44,104 nucleotides of DNA from assembly GCA_011390165.1 (NCBI GenBank), contig JAABSV010000034.1, positions 1-44,104 on the forward strand, in the 5' to 3' direction. The position numbers and the translations under genes were made by a program. Positions within the stretch are counted from its first letter, which is position 1. Every line of letters starts with the position of its first letter. This stretch comes from Desulfobulbaceae bacterium. GTDB taxonomy: Bacteria; Desulfobacterota; Desulfobulbia; Desulfobulbales; Desulfocapsaceae. This document shows positions 9,191-20,791 of this stretch, one piece after another. The notes beneath the pieces were generated by a model, which saw only the letters and a program-made list of their open reading frames with translations, was not told the DNA's origin and ran no database searches.

Positions 9191-9340
9191 TGACTGTGAT
9201 CAGCTACGACCCGCCGGACCAGGTTCGAATGGCTTGCTACAGCCTCGAATAGCCACGAATCGCTTTGAATAGGCCCGGGCAAAGCATGGCGCAGCGCAGG
9301 AGAGGATTTTTGCCGAAAACAGCAGGACAAGAACCAGGCG

Positions 9341-9391
9341 AGCAAGCAAGCAGAAGTGAGCAAGTGAGACTGAGCAAGTGGGAGTGAGCAA
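9341..9391 (+). repeat. Short direct repeats (GTGAGCAA-type) before the SEC-C gene
   Basis: The motif TGAGCAA or a close variant occurs about five times between roughly 9338 and 9391, ending at the start codon of the SEC-C gene. A separate cluster of TCGAAT-type repeats lies at 9224-9270. The repeats are degenerate and their significance is unclear. Confidence 0.5.
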
Positions 9392-9921
9392 TGGCGAAAA
9401 TCGGCCGAAATGAACAGTGTCCCTGCGGCAGCGGCAAAAAGTTCAAGTACTGCTGCGGCCCGCACCGGTGGGAGAAGGTGGCACAACCTGCCGTTGCCGA
9501 GGCGGGGGCGAAGGTCTCTCTGCTGGGGGGGGTGAAACGGATTCAGGAGGATGCCGCCGCCGGCAAGGTGGTCTTTCGCGAACTGGGGGTCTTCTTTTTC
9601 TTCTCAACCGCCCACGGCGATGCCTGGCTTCTGGAGATGACCGATTGCGACGCGGTCCAGCTGGCCCGGCGCGGCGTCGCACTGCCTCCACCCATTGATG
9701 AGAACAGCGAGACCATCGAGATCAACTGGAGCCACACCTACCGGCAGGAGAAGGGGCAGCTTCTCCTCACCGCCTACCTCGACGCGGCCCTGCTCCCCCT
9801 GCCGGCCGCCCCGGTCCGACAGCTGGCTGCGGCGATGCAGCGAATCCATAAGAGCTTCAGCCCCGAGCAGTTGCAGAAGGTGCACCTACCCACCTCGACC
9901 GACTTCGACCCCGCCGCCTGA
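9391..9921 (+). CDS. SEC-C motif protein
   Basis: A 176-residue cytoplasmic protein. The N-terminus carries a SEC-C zinc-binding motif (CPCGSGKKFKYCC, residues 10-22), as at the C-terminus of SecA and in many small accessory proteins. The remaining 150 residues have no recognised domain: a FRELGVFFFFST segment and a helical C-terminus. ATG 9391 has GGGAG in a purine-rich leader. It is separated from nrdJ by 200 bases of short direct repeats, so co-transcription is possible but not shown. An 8-G run lies at 9525-9532 near the N-terminus. Role unknown; SEC-C motifs usually bind zinc and contact nucleic acid or protein partners. Confidence 0.75.
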   Translation: MAKIGRNEQCPCGSGKKFKYCCGPHRWEKVAQPAVAEAGAKVSLLGGVKRIQEDAAAGKVVFRELGVFFFFSTAHGDAWLLEMTDCDAVQLARRGVALPPPIDENSETIEINWSHTYRQEKGQLLLTAYLDAALLPLPAAPVRQLAAAMQRIHKSFSPEQLQKVHLPTSTDFDPAA

Positions 9922-9942
9922 CCGGCGGCGGGTGGTTTATCA
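9910..9942 (+). terminator. Possible terminator hairpin at the SEC-C gene stop
   Basis: CCCGCCGCC (9910-9918) and GGCGGCGGG (9924-9932) form a perfect 9-bp stem around the stop codon, followed only by TGGTTTAT. The short T content makes it a weak terminator call. Confidence 0.45.
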
Positions 9943-10045
9943 GACCCGCAGAATTTCAGCATCTCCTCTGCGCCCTCGCCCTGCCCGACATCCGACATGA
10001 CAGGGCGCAGCAAACCTGAAGCTTCCCACCGGCAAGACCTCGCCG

Positions 10046-11026
10046 TTAGCCCCGCCCGCGCAGCAGACGGGCCATCTCCTTGGCAAAATAGGTGACGATG
10101 ATGTCGGCCCCGGCCCGCCGGATCGCCAGCAGGCTCTCGGCCATCACCCGTTCGCCGTCTATCCAGCCCCTTTCCGCCGCCGCCTTGATCATCGCGTACT
10201 CGCCGCTCACCTGGTAGGCGGCCACCGGCAGGTCGAATTCGTCGCGCAGGCGGGCGATGATGTCAAGATAGGCCAGGGCCGGTTTGACCATCAAGATGTC
10301 GGCCCCCTCGTCGACGTCCAGGGTCGCTTCGCGCAGCGCCTCCCGGCTGTTGGCCGGGTCCATCTGGTAGCCGGCCCGGTCGCCGAAGCTCGGGGCGCAG
10401 TCAGCAGCCTCGCGGAAGGGGCCGTAAAAGGCCGAAGCGTACTTCACCGCATAGGACATGATCGGCACCGATTCAAAGCTGTTTTCGTCGAGGGCGGTGC
10501 GGATCTCCGCCACCCGGCCGTCCATCATGTCGGAGGGGGCGACCATGTCGGCACCGGCCTGGGCGTGGGAGAGGGCGGTTTTGGCAAGGATCTCCAGGGT
10601 GGCGTCGTTGTCCACCCTCTCGTCGATGATGCAGCCGCAGTGGCCGTGGTCGGTGTACTCGCAGAGGCAGACGTCGGTGATCACCAGCAGTTCCGGCAGC
10701 CGGTTCTTCAGCTCCCGGATGGCGGTCTGGATGATGCCGTTTTTGGCGTGGGCGCCGGAACCGACCCCGTCCTTTTTCTCCGGCAGGCCGAAGAGGATGA
10801 CGCTGTTCACCCCGAGGGCCAGGCACTCCTTCGCCTCGGCGGCGAGCAGGTCGACGCTGAGGCGGGGGATTCCCGGCATTGAGGGGATCTCCTCCCGTCG
10901 CTTTTTGCCGGGGATGACGAAGAGCGGGTAGATAAAGCTCTCCGGGTTCAGCCGGGTCTCGCGGATCAGACTGCGGAAGGTCTGGTTCTGACGGAGACGA
11001 CGGGGGCGGTATTCGGGAAAGACCAT
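10046..11026 (-). CDS. hemB: Delta-aminolevulinic acid dehydratase (porphobilinogen synthase)
   Basis: A 326-residue enzyme of tetrapyrrole synthesis that condenses two 5-aminolevulinates to porphobilinogen. Visible hallmarks are the zinc cysteine triad in [14 protein letters not shown] (C120, C122, C130), the two Schiff-base lysines (K195 in SYAVKYAS, K248 in LMVKPALAY), PSDMMDGR and [10 protein letters not shown]. The three cysteines make it the zinc-dependent class. I chose ATG 11024-11026 because AAGGAG lies eight bases upstream; the GTG at 11033-11035 overlaps that Shine-Dalgarno. It lies 82 bases after ntrX on the same strand and may be the last gene of that operon. It would feed heme, siroheme and the cobalamin needed by the class II ribonucleotide reductase. 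Confidence 0.96.
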   Translation of the reverse strand: MVFPEYRPRRLRQNQTFRSLIRETRLNPESFIYPLFVIPGKKRREEIPSMPGIPRLSVDLLAAEAKECLALGVNSVILFGLPEKKDGVGSGAHAKNGIIQTAIRELKNRLPELLVITDVCLCEYTDHGHCGCIIDERVDNDATLEILAKTALSHAQAGADMVAPSDMMDGRVAEIRTALDENSFESVPIMSYAVKYASAFYGPFREAADCAPSFGDRAGYQMDPANSREALREATLDVDEGADILMVKPALAYLDIIARLRDEFDLPVAAYQVSGEYAMIKAAAERGWIDGERVMAESLLAIRRAGADIIVTYFAKEMARLLRGRG

Positions 11027-11108
11027 GGTATGCACTCCTTCTGGTGGATCGGATATGATGGTTGCTGGCCGGGAGGGGCCGTACGGGAAAGGATGCCGGC
11101 CGCCGGGT

Positions 11109-12476
<1,368 letters not shown>

Positions 12477-12548
12477 GGCACCGTGCCGGGTTTGGCCGGG
12501 GATCGGGTCGGTGGCGCGGCCGCTATGGCCGCCGTGGCCGGAGGGTGG

Positions 12549-14816
12549 CTACTGCCGGTCGAGCAGGGGCAGCTCGATGATGAACACCGACCCCTTCGGT
12601 TCGTTGTCCTGTACCCGGATATAACCGTTGTGGTCGGAGACAATTGTTGAACAGATCGCCAGGCCGAGGCCGGTACCGCTCTTTTTTGTGGAAAAATAGG
12701 GTTCGAACAGCTTCAGCTTGTTCTCTTTGCTGATCCCCGGGCCATCGTCAAAGACCTTCAGGTAGACGTTTTCCATCTCCGGGTCAAGGCTCAGTTCGAT
12801 TTCTATTGTACCCCCATCCGGCAAAACTGCAACCGCATTGTCCAGCAGATTGATCAGGCAGCGCTTGATCTGCTCGGCGTCGAAGCTGAAGGCCGGGACC
12901 GGCTGACGGGCCTGGCAGTGGAAGGTGATCGCCTTGTGCGCCTCCTGATAGAGAAAGAGGGTGCGTTTCGCCAGTTCGAAGAGGTCGGCCGGTGCCTTCT
13001 GCACCTTCGGCATCCGGGCAAACTGCGAGAACTCGCTGACCAGCCGTTTCAACTCGTCCACCTGGGTGATGATGGTGCTGGTGCACTGGTCGAAGACACT
13101 GTTCTCCTGGTTGAGAATCTCCGGGTAGCGGCGGCGCAGGCGTTGGGCGGAGAGCTGGATCGGGGTGAGAGGATTCTTGATCTCGTGGGCGATCCGCCGG
13201 GCGACCTCGCGCCAGGCCGCCATCCGCTGCATCTTCTCCAGTTTGGTGAGGTTGTCGAAGACGAGAACATAGCCGACCAGCCGCCCCTCATCGTCCTCCA
13301 GGCGGGTGAAGTTGACCAGCAGGGAGTAGTTTTTTCCCAGGACGTTCAGTTTGATGTGCTGCTCGACACTGATCTTGCCGGTCACCTGCAGCTCCTCGAT
13401 GAAGCCGTCGACGATGGCCGCCTGGTAGGGGGCGAGCACCTGCCGGTATTGGAGGCTGATAAAGAGGCTCTTGTCAATGCTGAGGAGGTTTTCGGCGAAG
13501 CGGTTGATCGTCGTGATCCGGCCGTTTTCGTCCAGGGAGATCACCCCGGCGGAGACGTTCTGGAGGATGATTTCGGTGTAGCGGCGGCGCTGCTCCGATT
13601 CCTGCGAGCTGCTCTGCAGAGCTTCGTGGGCCTCGGCCAATCTGCGGTTGCTGGAGGAGAGGTTGGTGGTCATCTCGTTGAACGACTCCACCAGCAATCC
13701 CATTTCGTCGTCGGAGTCGGGGGCCAGGGCAAACTCCAGGTCGCCGTCGGCCACCCGCCGGGTGGCCAGCACCAGCTTCTCCAGAGGGCCGGTGATCCCC
13801 CGGGAGATGTAGAGGCCGAACCAGATGGCGGCAAAGACGACCAGCAGGGTGACGATGAGCAGGATGGTCAGCAGCCAGAACTTGAAGGGGTCCTTGAAAT
13901 GCTTCAGCTGGCGGTAGCCCTCGATTCCCTGGGAGATGGTGGTCATCCGGGCGAGTTGGTCACTCTTCACCAACTGCGAGGTGACCAGTATCGCCTGGCC
14001 GAGATTGCCCCGTCCCAGTTGGACCAGGGCGACACTGCTGACCAGATCCCCCTCCTTCAGCTCCTGGATCAGGGTCTCCGAGGTGGCGGTGTTCCGGACC
14101 CGGTCGAGGGTCTGGAGGGGAATGTTGGGCAGGATGGCGCTGCGCAACTGCGGCCCGCGCACGCTGATGTCCAGGTTTTTGTCGGTGGTGAGCAGGGTGA
14201 GGCTGTCGGGGCCGTTGATCTGGTTGAAGGTGAGAATGTTTTCCAGGGTACGGTTGATGGTATCAGCGGTGTAGCCGGTCAGTTCCAGCTCCTTCAGGTT
14301 GTCGCCAATCCCCTCGCTCATCCGGGTCACCTGCTCCTCCTTTTCGTGGAGGAGGGACTGGGCCAGTTTCAGTGATTCGGTGAGTGAGTCCTCGATGCTG
14401 GCGTTGAACCAGTAGTCCATGCTGGTGGAGACAAACTGCAGGGCGACGAAAAAGAGGAGGATGGTGGGGATCAGGGTGAGGGAAAGGAAGGAGGCGATCA
14501 GCTTGGTCTTCAGCTTGTTGCCGAGGCGGTTGATCCGCCGCTCGAAGAGCAGCTCGGCGAGGTTGCGGAGAACGAGGAAGAGGACGAAGAGGACCAGCAG
14601 GACATTGACATTGATCAGGGCGAAGATGAGGATGTTGTTGCTGATCGGCAACTCGATCTCATTTTTCAGCAGCAGGCTCTGCAGGTAGATGAAACAGGGG
14701 ATAAGGAGGATGCAAACCAAGATCACCCAACGGATCAGCCGGCGTTTCTGGCTGATCTGTTCGGCGGTGTAGGGGCGCTTGCCGCCGGGCTCCTCTCTCC
14801 TGAATGGTGTCGCCAT
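12549..14816 (-). CDS. ntrY: NtrY-type membrane histidine kinase
   Basis: A 755-residue sensor kinase. There are three membrane spans in the first 115 residues, a periplasmic region and a further span (FWLLTILLIVTLLVVFAAIW), then HAMP (ISRGITGPLEKL), PAS, HisKA with phospho-acceptor His544 (ARRIAHEIKNPLTPIQ) and HATPase motifs (NLLDNAV, DDGPGI, GTGLGLAI). This is the NtrY architecture. The start at ATG 14814-14816 lies ten bases after the DUF4390 stop. A GTG at 14856-14858 with GGGAG upstream would overlap DUF4390 and cannot be excluded. It should phosphorylate the adjacent NtrX. The signal is unknown. Confidence 0.88.
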   Translation of the reverse strand: MATPFRREEPGGKRPYTAEQISQKRRLIRWVILVCILLIPCFIYLQSLLLKNEIELPISNNILIFALINVNVLLVLFVLFLVLRNLAELLFERRINRLGNKLKTKLIASFLSLTLIPTILLFFVALQFVSTSMDYWFNASIEDSLTESLKLAQSLLHEKEEQVTRMSEGIGDNLKELELTGYTADTINRTLENILTFNQINGPDSLTLLTTDKNLDISVRGPQLRSAILPNIPLQTLDRVRNTATSETLIQELKEGDLVSSVALVQLGRGNLGQAILVTSQLVKSDQLARMTTISQGIEGYRQLKHFKDPFKFWLLTILLIVTLLVVFAAIWFGLYISRGITGPLEKLVLATRRVADGDLEFALAPDSDDEMGLLVESFNEMTTNLSSSNRRLAEAHEALQSSSQESEQRRRYTEIILQNVSAGVISLDENGRITTINRFAENLLSIDKSLFISLQYRQVLAPYQAAIVDGFIEELQVTGKISVEQHIKLNVLGKNYSLLVNFTRLEDDEGRLVGYVLVFDNLTKLEKMQRMAAWREVARRIAHEIKNPLTPIQLSAQRLRRRYPEILNQENSVFDQCTSTIITQVDELKRLVSEFSQFARMPKVQKAPADLFELAKRTLFLYQEAHKAITFHCQARQPVPAFSFDAEQIKRCLINLLDNAVAVLPDGGTIEIELSLDPEMENVYLKVFDDGPGISKENKLKLFEPYFSTKKSGTGLGLAICSTIVSDHNGYIRVQDNEPKGSVFIIELPLLDRQ

Positions 14817-14826
14817 AATCGCTGGG

Positions 14827-15417
14827 TCAGAACTTGAATTCGATGGTCTGCAAGTCACTCCGGCTCTCCCGCCAGGAGAAGAAGGGCAACACCTTCTGCA
14901 GCCCCATGGGTAGAGTCTTGCGGTGCAGTTCCACCCGTAGCAGCAGCTTGTAGTTGTTGTTCGGGATCAGTTGGCTCAGTTCAATTACCCTGGCGCCGTT
15001 CAGTTCGTTGTTCACCTTTTCCGCCTCGGCGAGGGTACGGAAGGGGAAGACCTTGTTGTTCTCCTCTTCCAGGGTCACCCGGTAACTCTCCTTAAGGGTG
15101 TCGAAGGCGATGCGGTGCTGAAAATTCCTCGCCACGATCTGCTCATCCGGACGGTTGCCGGTGGTCTTGTACAGTTCAATGAAAAAGGAGGTATACAGAG
15201 GGATGCCGCTGTGCAGAGTCTCCACCATCTCGCTGGTGAGAGTGGTATTGAGGGTGGCAAAGACGATCAGATGCGTCTCCGAGGTGGTGGCGGTCAGTTC
15301 GCTGATGGCCATCGGCATCTCGTCGCCGGCGACAGCGGCTGGCGGCAGACCGACCGGAAGGGCACCGAGCAGAAGGATGAGAAGAAGGTTCAGGGTATTG
15401 ATCAGGCTGTGGCGCAT
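14827..15417 (-). CDS. DUF4390 exported protein
   Basis: A 196-residue protein with a signal peptide (LLLILLLGALPVGLPPAAVAG). The mature part shows the DUF4390 pattern: a beta-sandwich-like opening (ISELTATTSETHLIVFATLN), SGIPLYTSFFIELYK, and an ending with KVLPFFSWRESRSDLQTIEFKF. In many deltaproteobacteria a DUF4390 gene lies immediately upstream of ntrY-ntrX, as here, so a periplasmic partner or sensor subunit for the kinase is a reasonable inference. The start is the ATG at 15415-15417. A TTG at 15450 would lengthen it by 11 residues, without a better ribosome site. The family has no established biochemical function. Confidence 0.75.
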   Translation of the reverse strand: MRHSLINTLNLLLILLLGALPVGLPPAAVAGDEMPMAISELTATTSETHLIVFATLNTTLTSEMVETLHSGIPLYTSFFIELYKTTGNRPDEQIVARNFQHRIAFDTLKESYRVTLEEENNKVFPFRTLAEAEKVNNELNGARVIELSQLIPNNNYKLLLRVELHRKTLPMGLQKVLPFFSWRESRSDLQTIEFKF

Positions 15418-15962
15418 GGTGGAATGCCGCCCTGGACGGGGCAGCTGCAAAGAGGATTGATGGTCGGGTTTGTCGCGAACTTTTCTATGGGCTCTGACGG
15501 GTTGGCGGCAGTACCTGGCTTCATGTACAGGGCCGTAACAGGGCCTTATACAAGGCTTCGGCAGGGCTTTGGCAGGGCCTTAAAACAGGGGCCGGAAGCG
15601 GGGACCGAAAGCCCGGGGCCGGAGGAGGGGTGCAGAACTGCCGAACGGCCACCAGGTGGCGTAGCGGATTTCTGTTTGCCGTTTTCGCGCACGAGTGGTA
15701 TACAATCTCCTCCCGCCTGCGAGTGTACTGTATCCGGGGACGCTTGTCCATTCCTCTTCCCTTTCCGGTGCCGGCCCTTTCCGGCGGGGAGAACGGCAGG
15801 GCTGCCCGGGCCCTCCTCTGCGGCACTGAGCGGTATGGAGCAAAGCGCCACATTCCTGGTACAATTCCAGTACGGGGCTGGGCAGGGCGCGAGTGGTACA
15901 GCCGCCGCCAGAAGGCGATTGCCGAATAGCCGACTCGCCGAATTGCCAAATCGTGGGATCCT
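15418..15962. other. 545-bp divergent spacer between DUF4390 and DUF134 genes
   Basis: No convincing gene is present. It contains clustered short repeats (variants of GGCAGGGCYTT at about 15530-15595), a related pair around GAGTGGTAYA (15692 and 15891) and a sigma70-like promoter facing DUF134. Several open frames cross it on both strands, but none has a codon pattern or homology I recognise. Confidence 0.5.
15676..15704 (+). promoter_or_regulatory. Candidate sigma70 promoter upstream of the DUF134 gene
   Basis: TTGCCG (15676-15681), a 17-base spacer and TATACA (15699-15704, in TATACAAT). It lies about 260 bases before the DUF134 start, so either the leader is long or a small RNA is made. 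Confidence 0.4.
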
Positions 15963-16256
15963 ATGTCACCAAGACCGAAAAAAGAACGCAAATGCCAGGG
16001 GCGATTCTGCGGTCGGGCCTACAAACCCACCGGAACCCCGCTCACCGAGCTGGTGCAGGTGCCTATCCACCGTGATGAGCTGGAGGCGTTGCGCCTCTGT
16101 GACGGTGAGGGGTTGACCCAGGAGGAGGCCGGACGCTCCATGGGTGTCTCCCGCGGCACCATCCAGCGCATCCTGGCCATGGCCAGGAAGAAGTCGGCCA
16201 AGGCCATCACCGAGGGGCAGGCGCTGCTTTTTGTCGACAGCCCGGAAAACCAGTAG
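15963..16256 (+). CDS. DUF134 (UPF0251) DNA-binding-like protein
   Basis: A 97-residue protein with the family's signature opening (MSPRPKKERKCQGRF), conserved cysteines in the first 20 residues and a sigma70 region 4-like helix-turn-helix (GLTQEEAGRSMGVSRGTIQRIL, about 51-72). Family members are small predicted transcription factors, often next to genes for dinitrogenase iron-molybdenum cofactor-like proteins. No such neighbour is present here. The gene ends six bases before the end of prfC on the other strand. Length is normal for the family. Confidence 0.85.
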   Translation: MSPRPKKERKCQGRFCGRAYKPTGTPLTELVQVPIHRDELEALRLCDGEGLTQEEAGRSMGVSRGTIQRILAMARKKSAKAITEGQALLFVDSPENQ

Positions 16257-16262
16257 GGGGGG

Positions 16263-17852
<1,590 letters not shown>

Positions 17853-17870
17853 GGGCGGTGAAAAATGGCT

Positions 17871-17898
17871 TTGAATTCTCTGGTGAACTTATTATATG
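17871..17898 (+). promoter_or_regulatory. Candidate rfbB promoter
   Basis: TTGAAT (17871-17876), a 16-base spacer and TATATG (17893-17898). It shares the AT-rich core with the prfC promoter, so the two may compete for polymerase. Confidence 0.4.
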
Positions 17899-17920
17899 AG
17901 AGGGCTGAAAAACCTCTTAA
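17891..17920 (-). promoter_or_regulatory. Candidate prfC promoter
   Basis: Reading the minus strand, TTAAGA (17920-17915), an 18-base spacer and a perfect TATAAT (17896-17891) lie about 40 bases before the prfC start. It overlaps the promoter proposed for rfbB on the other strand. Confidence 0.55.
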
Positions 17921-17940
17921 TTTAGGTTCTTTTTCCGACA

Positions 17941-19038
17941 ATGCAAACAGAAATCGTCAAGAACATGGAAAATAAGCGTGTTATCCTCGTCACCGGCGGC
18001 TGTGGTTTCATCGGTGCCAACTTCGTCCATCTCCTCCAGCGCTACCGGCCGACCTGGCGGGTGGTGAACCTGGACGCTCTCACCTACGCCGGTAACTTGC
18101 GAAATCTGCAGGCAATCAGTGAGGGGGAGCGCTACCGTTTCGTCCACGGCGATATCTGCGACCAGCCCCTGGTCAATGCCCTGCTGGCCGAAGAGGGGGT
18201 CGATACGGTGGTCCATTTTGCCGCCGAATCGCATGTCGACAAATCGATAACCGGCCCCGGGGAGTTTATCCGCACCAACGTCACCGGCACCTTTACCCTG
18301 CTGGAGGCGGCCCGGCGGCACTGGCTGGGGGGGGAGTGGCCGGGACGAAAACCCTGTTTCCTCCATGTCAGTACCGATGAGGTGTACGGCTCCCTCGGCC
18401 CGAGCGGCCTTTTCACCGAGACCACCCCCTACGACCCCCGCTCTCCCTATTCCGCCTCCAAGGCCTCCTCCGACCACCTGGCCCGGGCCTATTTCCACAC
18501 CTACGGCCTGCCGGTGCGGATTACCAACTGCTCGAACAACTACGGGCCCTACCAGTTTCCCGAGAAGCTGATCCCCCTGGTACTCAACAACGCCCTGCAC
18601 GGCCGGCCTCTGCCGGTCTACGGCGATGGCCGGAACGTCCGGGACTGGCTCTATGTCCAGGACCACTGCGAGGCCATCGTCGAGGTGCTGGAGAAGGGGC
18701 GGGACGGCGAGTCGTATAACATCGGCGGCAATAACGAGAAGGAGAATATCGAGGTGGTCACCCTGCTCTGCGACCTCCTCGACGAGAAGGTCGGCCTGGC
18801 CCCTTCCGGCCGGCCGCGCCGCAGCCTGATCACCTTTGTCCGCGACCGCCTCGGCCACGACCGCCGCTATGCCATTGATGCCGGCAAGATCAGGGCCGAA
18901 CTGGGTTGGGAGCCGAAGATGGATTTTGCCAGAGGCATGGAGCTGACCATTGACTGGTATCTGGCCAACCCGGAGTGGGTGGCGGAGATCGTCAACGGCG
19001 CCTACCGGGACTACTACGAAGCAATGTACAGCCACTGA
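17941..19038 (+). CDS. rfbB: dTDP-glucose 4,6-dehydratase
   Basis: A 365-residue NAD-dependent extended short-chain dehydrogenase, converting dTDP-glucose to dTDP-4-keto-6-deoxyglucose for rhamnose and related sugars. It shows the GxxGxxG nucleotide motif (TGGCGFIGANF), FAAESHVD, STDEVYG, the YxxxK pair (YSASK) and NNYGPYQFPEK. Length is as expected. The start is uncertain: ATG 17941 or ATG 17965, the latter beginning closer to the first beta-strand. rfbC follows on the same strand after a 479-base repeat-rich spacer. rfbA and rfbD are not in the window, so the pathway must be completed elsewhere. An 8-G run lies at 18327-18334. Confidence 0.94.
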   Translation: MQTEIVKNMENKRVILVTGGCGFIGANFVHLLQRYRPTWRVVNLDALTYAGNLRNLQAISEGERYRFVHGDICDQPLVNALLAEEGVDTVVHFAAESHVDKSITGPGEFIRTNVTGTFTLLEAARRHWLGGEWPGRKPCFLHVSTDEVYGSLGPSGLFTETTPYDPRSPYSASKASSDHLARAYFHTYGLPVRITNCSNNYGPYQFPEKLIPLVLNNALHGRPLPVYGDGRNVRDWLYVQDHCEAIVEVLEKGRDGESYNIGGNNEKENIEVVTLLCDLLDEKVGLAPSGRPRRSLITFVRDRLGHDRRYAIDAGKIRAELGWEPKMDFARGMELTIDWYLANPEWVAEIVNGAYRDYYEAMYSH

Positions 19039-19058
19039 GAGCGCTCCAGGCAGGCTCC

Positions 19059-19422
19059 GGGCCGGGTGGCCTTCGTGCCGGCTGTACCATGAAAGGCCTG
19101 GCAGGGCGAAGCGAGAAGAAGGGCCCTTCCTGAAAAGTGGCGATGAGCTGGCCGGGCCGGGTGGGTTTCCTGTCGAGAGGCCCGGCAGGGTGAAGCGAGA
19201 AGCAGGGCCCTCCTGCAGAGACGCGATGACGGTGGGCGGGCCGGGCGGGCTTCCTGCCGGTTGCATCGCGAAAGGCCCGGCAGGGCGGAGAAAGAGGCCC
19301 GCAGGGTTGCGGACAGGATGTCCGCAACCGGCGGTCAGGCCAGGGATGGCCTGTTCCGCCGGCCTCTCCGGCCTGACGAAGAGGCCGAAGCGCCGCAGCC
19401 GGCAGGAAGGCCACCCGGCCCC
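19059..19422. repeat. Hairpin-rich repeat block bounded by inverted repeats
   Basis: The left end (19059-19083) and right end (19397-19421) are near-perfect inverted repeats of 25 bases with one mismatch. Inside, a unit beginning CCGGGCCGGGTGG recurs at about 19057, 19152 and 19237, giving three degenerate tandem copies of 85-95 bases, each with GGCCCGGCAGGG-type sequence. A perfect 11-bp hairpin (19305-19329, 3-base loop) and a 7-bp hairpin (19336-19353) follow. No open frame here looks like a real gene. The arrangement resembles a small non-autonomous element or a degraded repeat cluster. Confidence 0.6.
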
Positions 19423-19467
19423 TGCAAGGAACCGATGTTGAGGCAACCCCGGGGCCCTGAGGCCTAC

Positions 19468-19498
19468 AACCAACAAACCAACAAACCAACAAACCAAC
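19468..19498 (+). repeat. CCAACAAA short tandem repeat
   Basis: An 8-base unit CCAACAAA is repeated about 3.5 times just before rfbC. It ends about 19 bases before the rfbC start, so changes in copy number would alter the leader. Confidence 0.8.
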
Positions 19499-19517
19499 GA
19501 GCAGAAACGAGGCAGCG

Positions 19518-20063
19518 ATGCAGGTACGGACAACCGCCCTGGAGGGGGTGCTGGTCCTTGAGCCGAAGGTGTTCGGCGACGACCGGGGGTTCTTTTTCGA
19601 GAGTTTCAACCAGCGCCAGTGGCGGGAGAAGGTGGGGGCGACCAGGGAGTTCGTCCAGGACAACCACTCCCGTTCGGTGCGCGGGGTGCTGCGCGGGCTC
19701 CACTACCAGATTCGTCAGCCCCAGGGAAAACTGGTTCGGGTGGTGGCCGGTGAGGTGTTCGACGTGGCGGTGGATCTGCGGCGGCAGTCGCCCACCTTCG
19801 GCCGCTGGGTCGGCGAGTATCTGAGTGCCGAGAACAAGCGGCAGCTGTGGCTGCCGGAGGGCTTTGCCCACGGATTTCTGGTGCTCTCGGAGAGTGCCGA
19901 CTTTCTCTACCGGACCACCGACTACTGGGCCCCGGAGCACGAGCGCTGCATCGCCTACAACGACCCGGACCTCGCCATCGTCTGGCCGCTGGCCGGCCCG
20001 CCGATCCTCTCCGCCAAGGATGCCCTGGGGCTCCCCTTTGCCGGCGCCGAGGTGTACCGGTAA
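19518..20063 (+). CDS. rfbC: dTDP-4-dehydrorhamnose 3,5-epimerase
   Basis: A 181-residue cupin-fold epimerase acting on dTDP-4-keto-6-deoxyglucose, the product of RfbB. It contains FQDNHSRSVRGVLRGLHYQ (catalytic His), a VFDVAVDLRRQSPTFG segment, LPEGFAHGFLVLSE and FLYRTTDYWAPEHE. Length is typical (about 180). ATG 19518 follows GAGGCAGCG, a weak ribosome site. Together with rfbB it supplies two of the four steps of dTDP-L-rhamnose synthesis, usually for O-antigen or exopolysaccharide. Confidence 0.94.
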   Translation: MQVRTTALEGVLVLEPKVFGDDRGFFFESFNQRQWREKVGATREFVQDNHSRSVRGVLRGLHYQIRQPQGKLVRVVAGEVFDVAVDLRRQSPTFGRWVGEYLSAENKRQLWLPEGFAHGFLVLSESADFLYRTTDYWAPEHERCIAYNDPDLAIVWPLAGPPILSAKDALGLPFAGAEVYR

Positions 20064-20139
20064 ACTGCTGACCCGGTTACCCGTTTATCCGTTTACTCGC
20101 CTACCCGCCACTCGCTTCTGCCGCCGCAGTCGGCGCAGA

Positions 20140-20790
20140 TCAGCGCAGAATCAAATTGTGCAGCTCGTCGACATCCCCTTTCTGGCCGGGGAACTGTTCG
20201 TGGAGGATCTCGCCGATCTGGCGGACGGTGGCGCAGATGCCGGCACAGCGCTGTCCGGCCCGGATCGCCGCGGTCAACTCGTCGACCAGCCGGTCCCACA
20301 CTTCCTGGCCGATACGGGCGTTGATCTGGTGGTCGGCGAGAATCCACACCCGCTCTTCGAGGACCGAGATGTAGATGAGGATACCGTTGGCGGCGGCAGT
20401 CCGGTGCAACCCCTCGCGGTAGAAGGTGGCCAGGGCGGCATCGAGTACCGTCTCCTCCGTCTCCCGCCGGCCGAGAAAGGGGCGTTTGAGCCGGTCGATG
20501 CGGAAGCAGAGCGGGTAGAAGGCGGTCTGCAGAATGAGGGCCACGACGAGAAAGAGCCAGACATTGTTACTGCCCAGCCACATTCTGGTGCCGATCAGGT
20601 AGCTGAGCAGCAGGGCGCCGGGTATGGTCAGGGTGAGCGCGGCAGTTATTGCTGCGCCCCGGTAACGGCCGCTGCGGGAGGCGATGAGCGGGACGATTTC
20701 GCCGGAGGTCCGTTTTTCCGCCTCCTGTACCGCCGCCGTCACCTGCCTTTGCTCCTCGCTGCTGAGAAAACGTTCCGCCGGACTGGCCAT
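20140..20790 (-). CDS. TPM-domain membrane protein
   Basis: A 216-residue protein. An N-terminal TPM (TLP18.3/Psb32/MOLO-1) half begins RFLSSEEQRQVTAAVQEAE with TSGEIVPLI. Two membrane spans follow (GAAITAALTLTIPGALLL, NVWLFLVVALILQTAFYPL), then the second half with TAAANGILIYISVLEERVWILAD. ATG 20788-20790 follows the stop of the preceding TPM gene by one base (TGATATG), indicating coupling. TPM proteins of this type are commonly found with LemA and act in the cell envelope, possibly in membrane protein quality control or stress. No catalytic role is established. Confidence 0.82.
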   Translation of the reverse strand: MASPAERFLSSEEQRQVTAAVQEAEKRTSGEIVPLIASRSGRYRGAAITAALTLTIPGALLLSYLIGTRMWLGSNNVWLFLVVALILQTAFYPLCFRIDRLKRPFLGRRETEETVLDAALATFYREGLHRTAAANGILIYISVLEERVWILADHQINARIGQEVWDRLVDELTAAIRAGQRCAGICATVRQIGEILHEQFPGQKGDVDELHNLILR

Positions 20791-20791
20791 A

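Noticed and set aside
15630..15929. 99-codon plus-strand frame upstream of DUF134
   Set aside because: No ribosome site, composition unlike the neighbours and no recognisable domain.
17917..19533. 538-codon open frame opposite rfbB and the repeat block
   Set aside because: Antisense to rfbB and continued only because repeats and GC content avoid stops.
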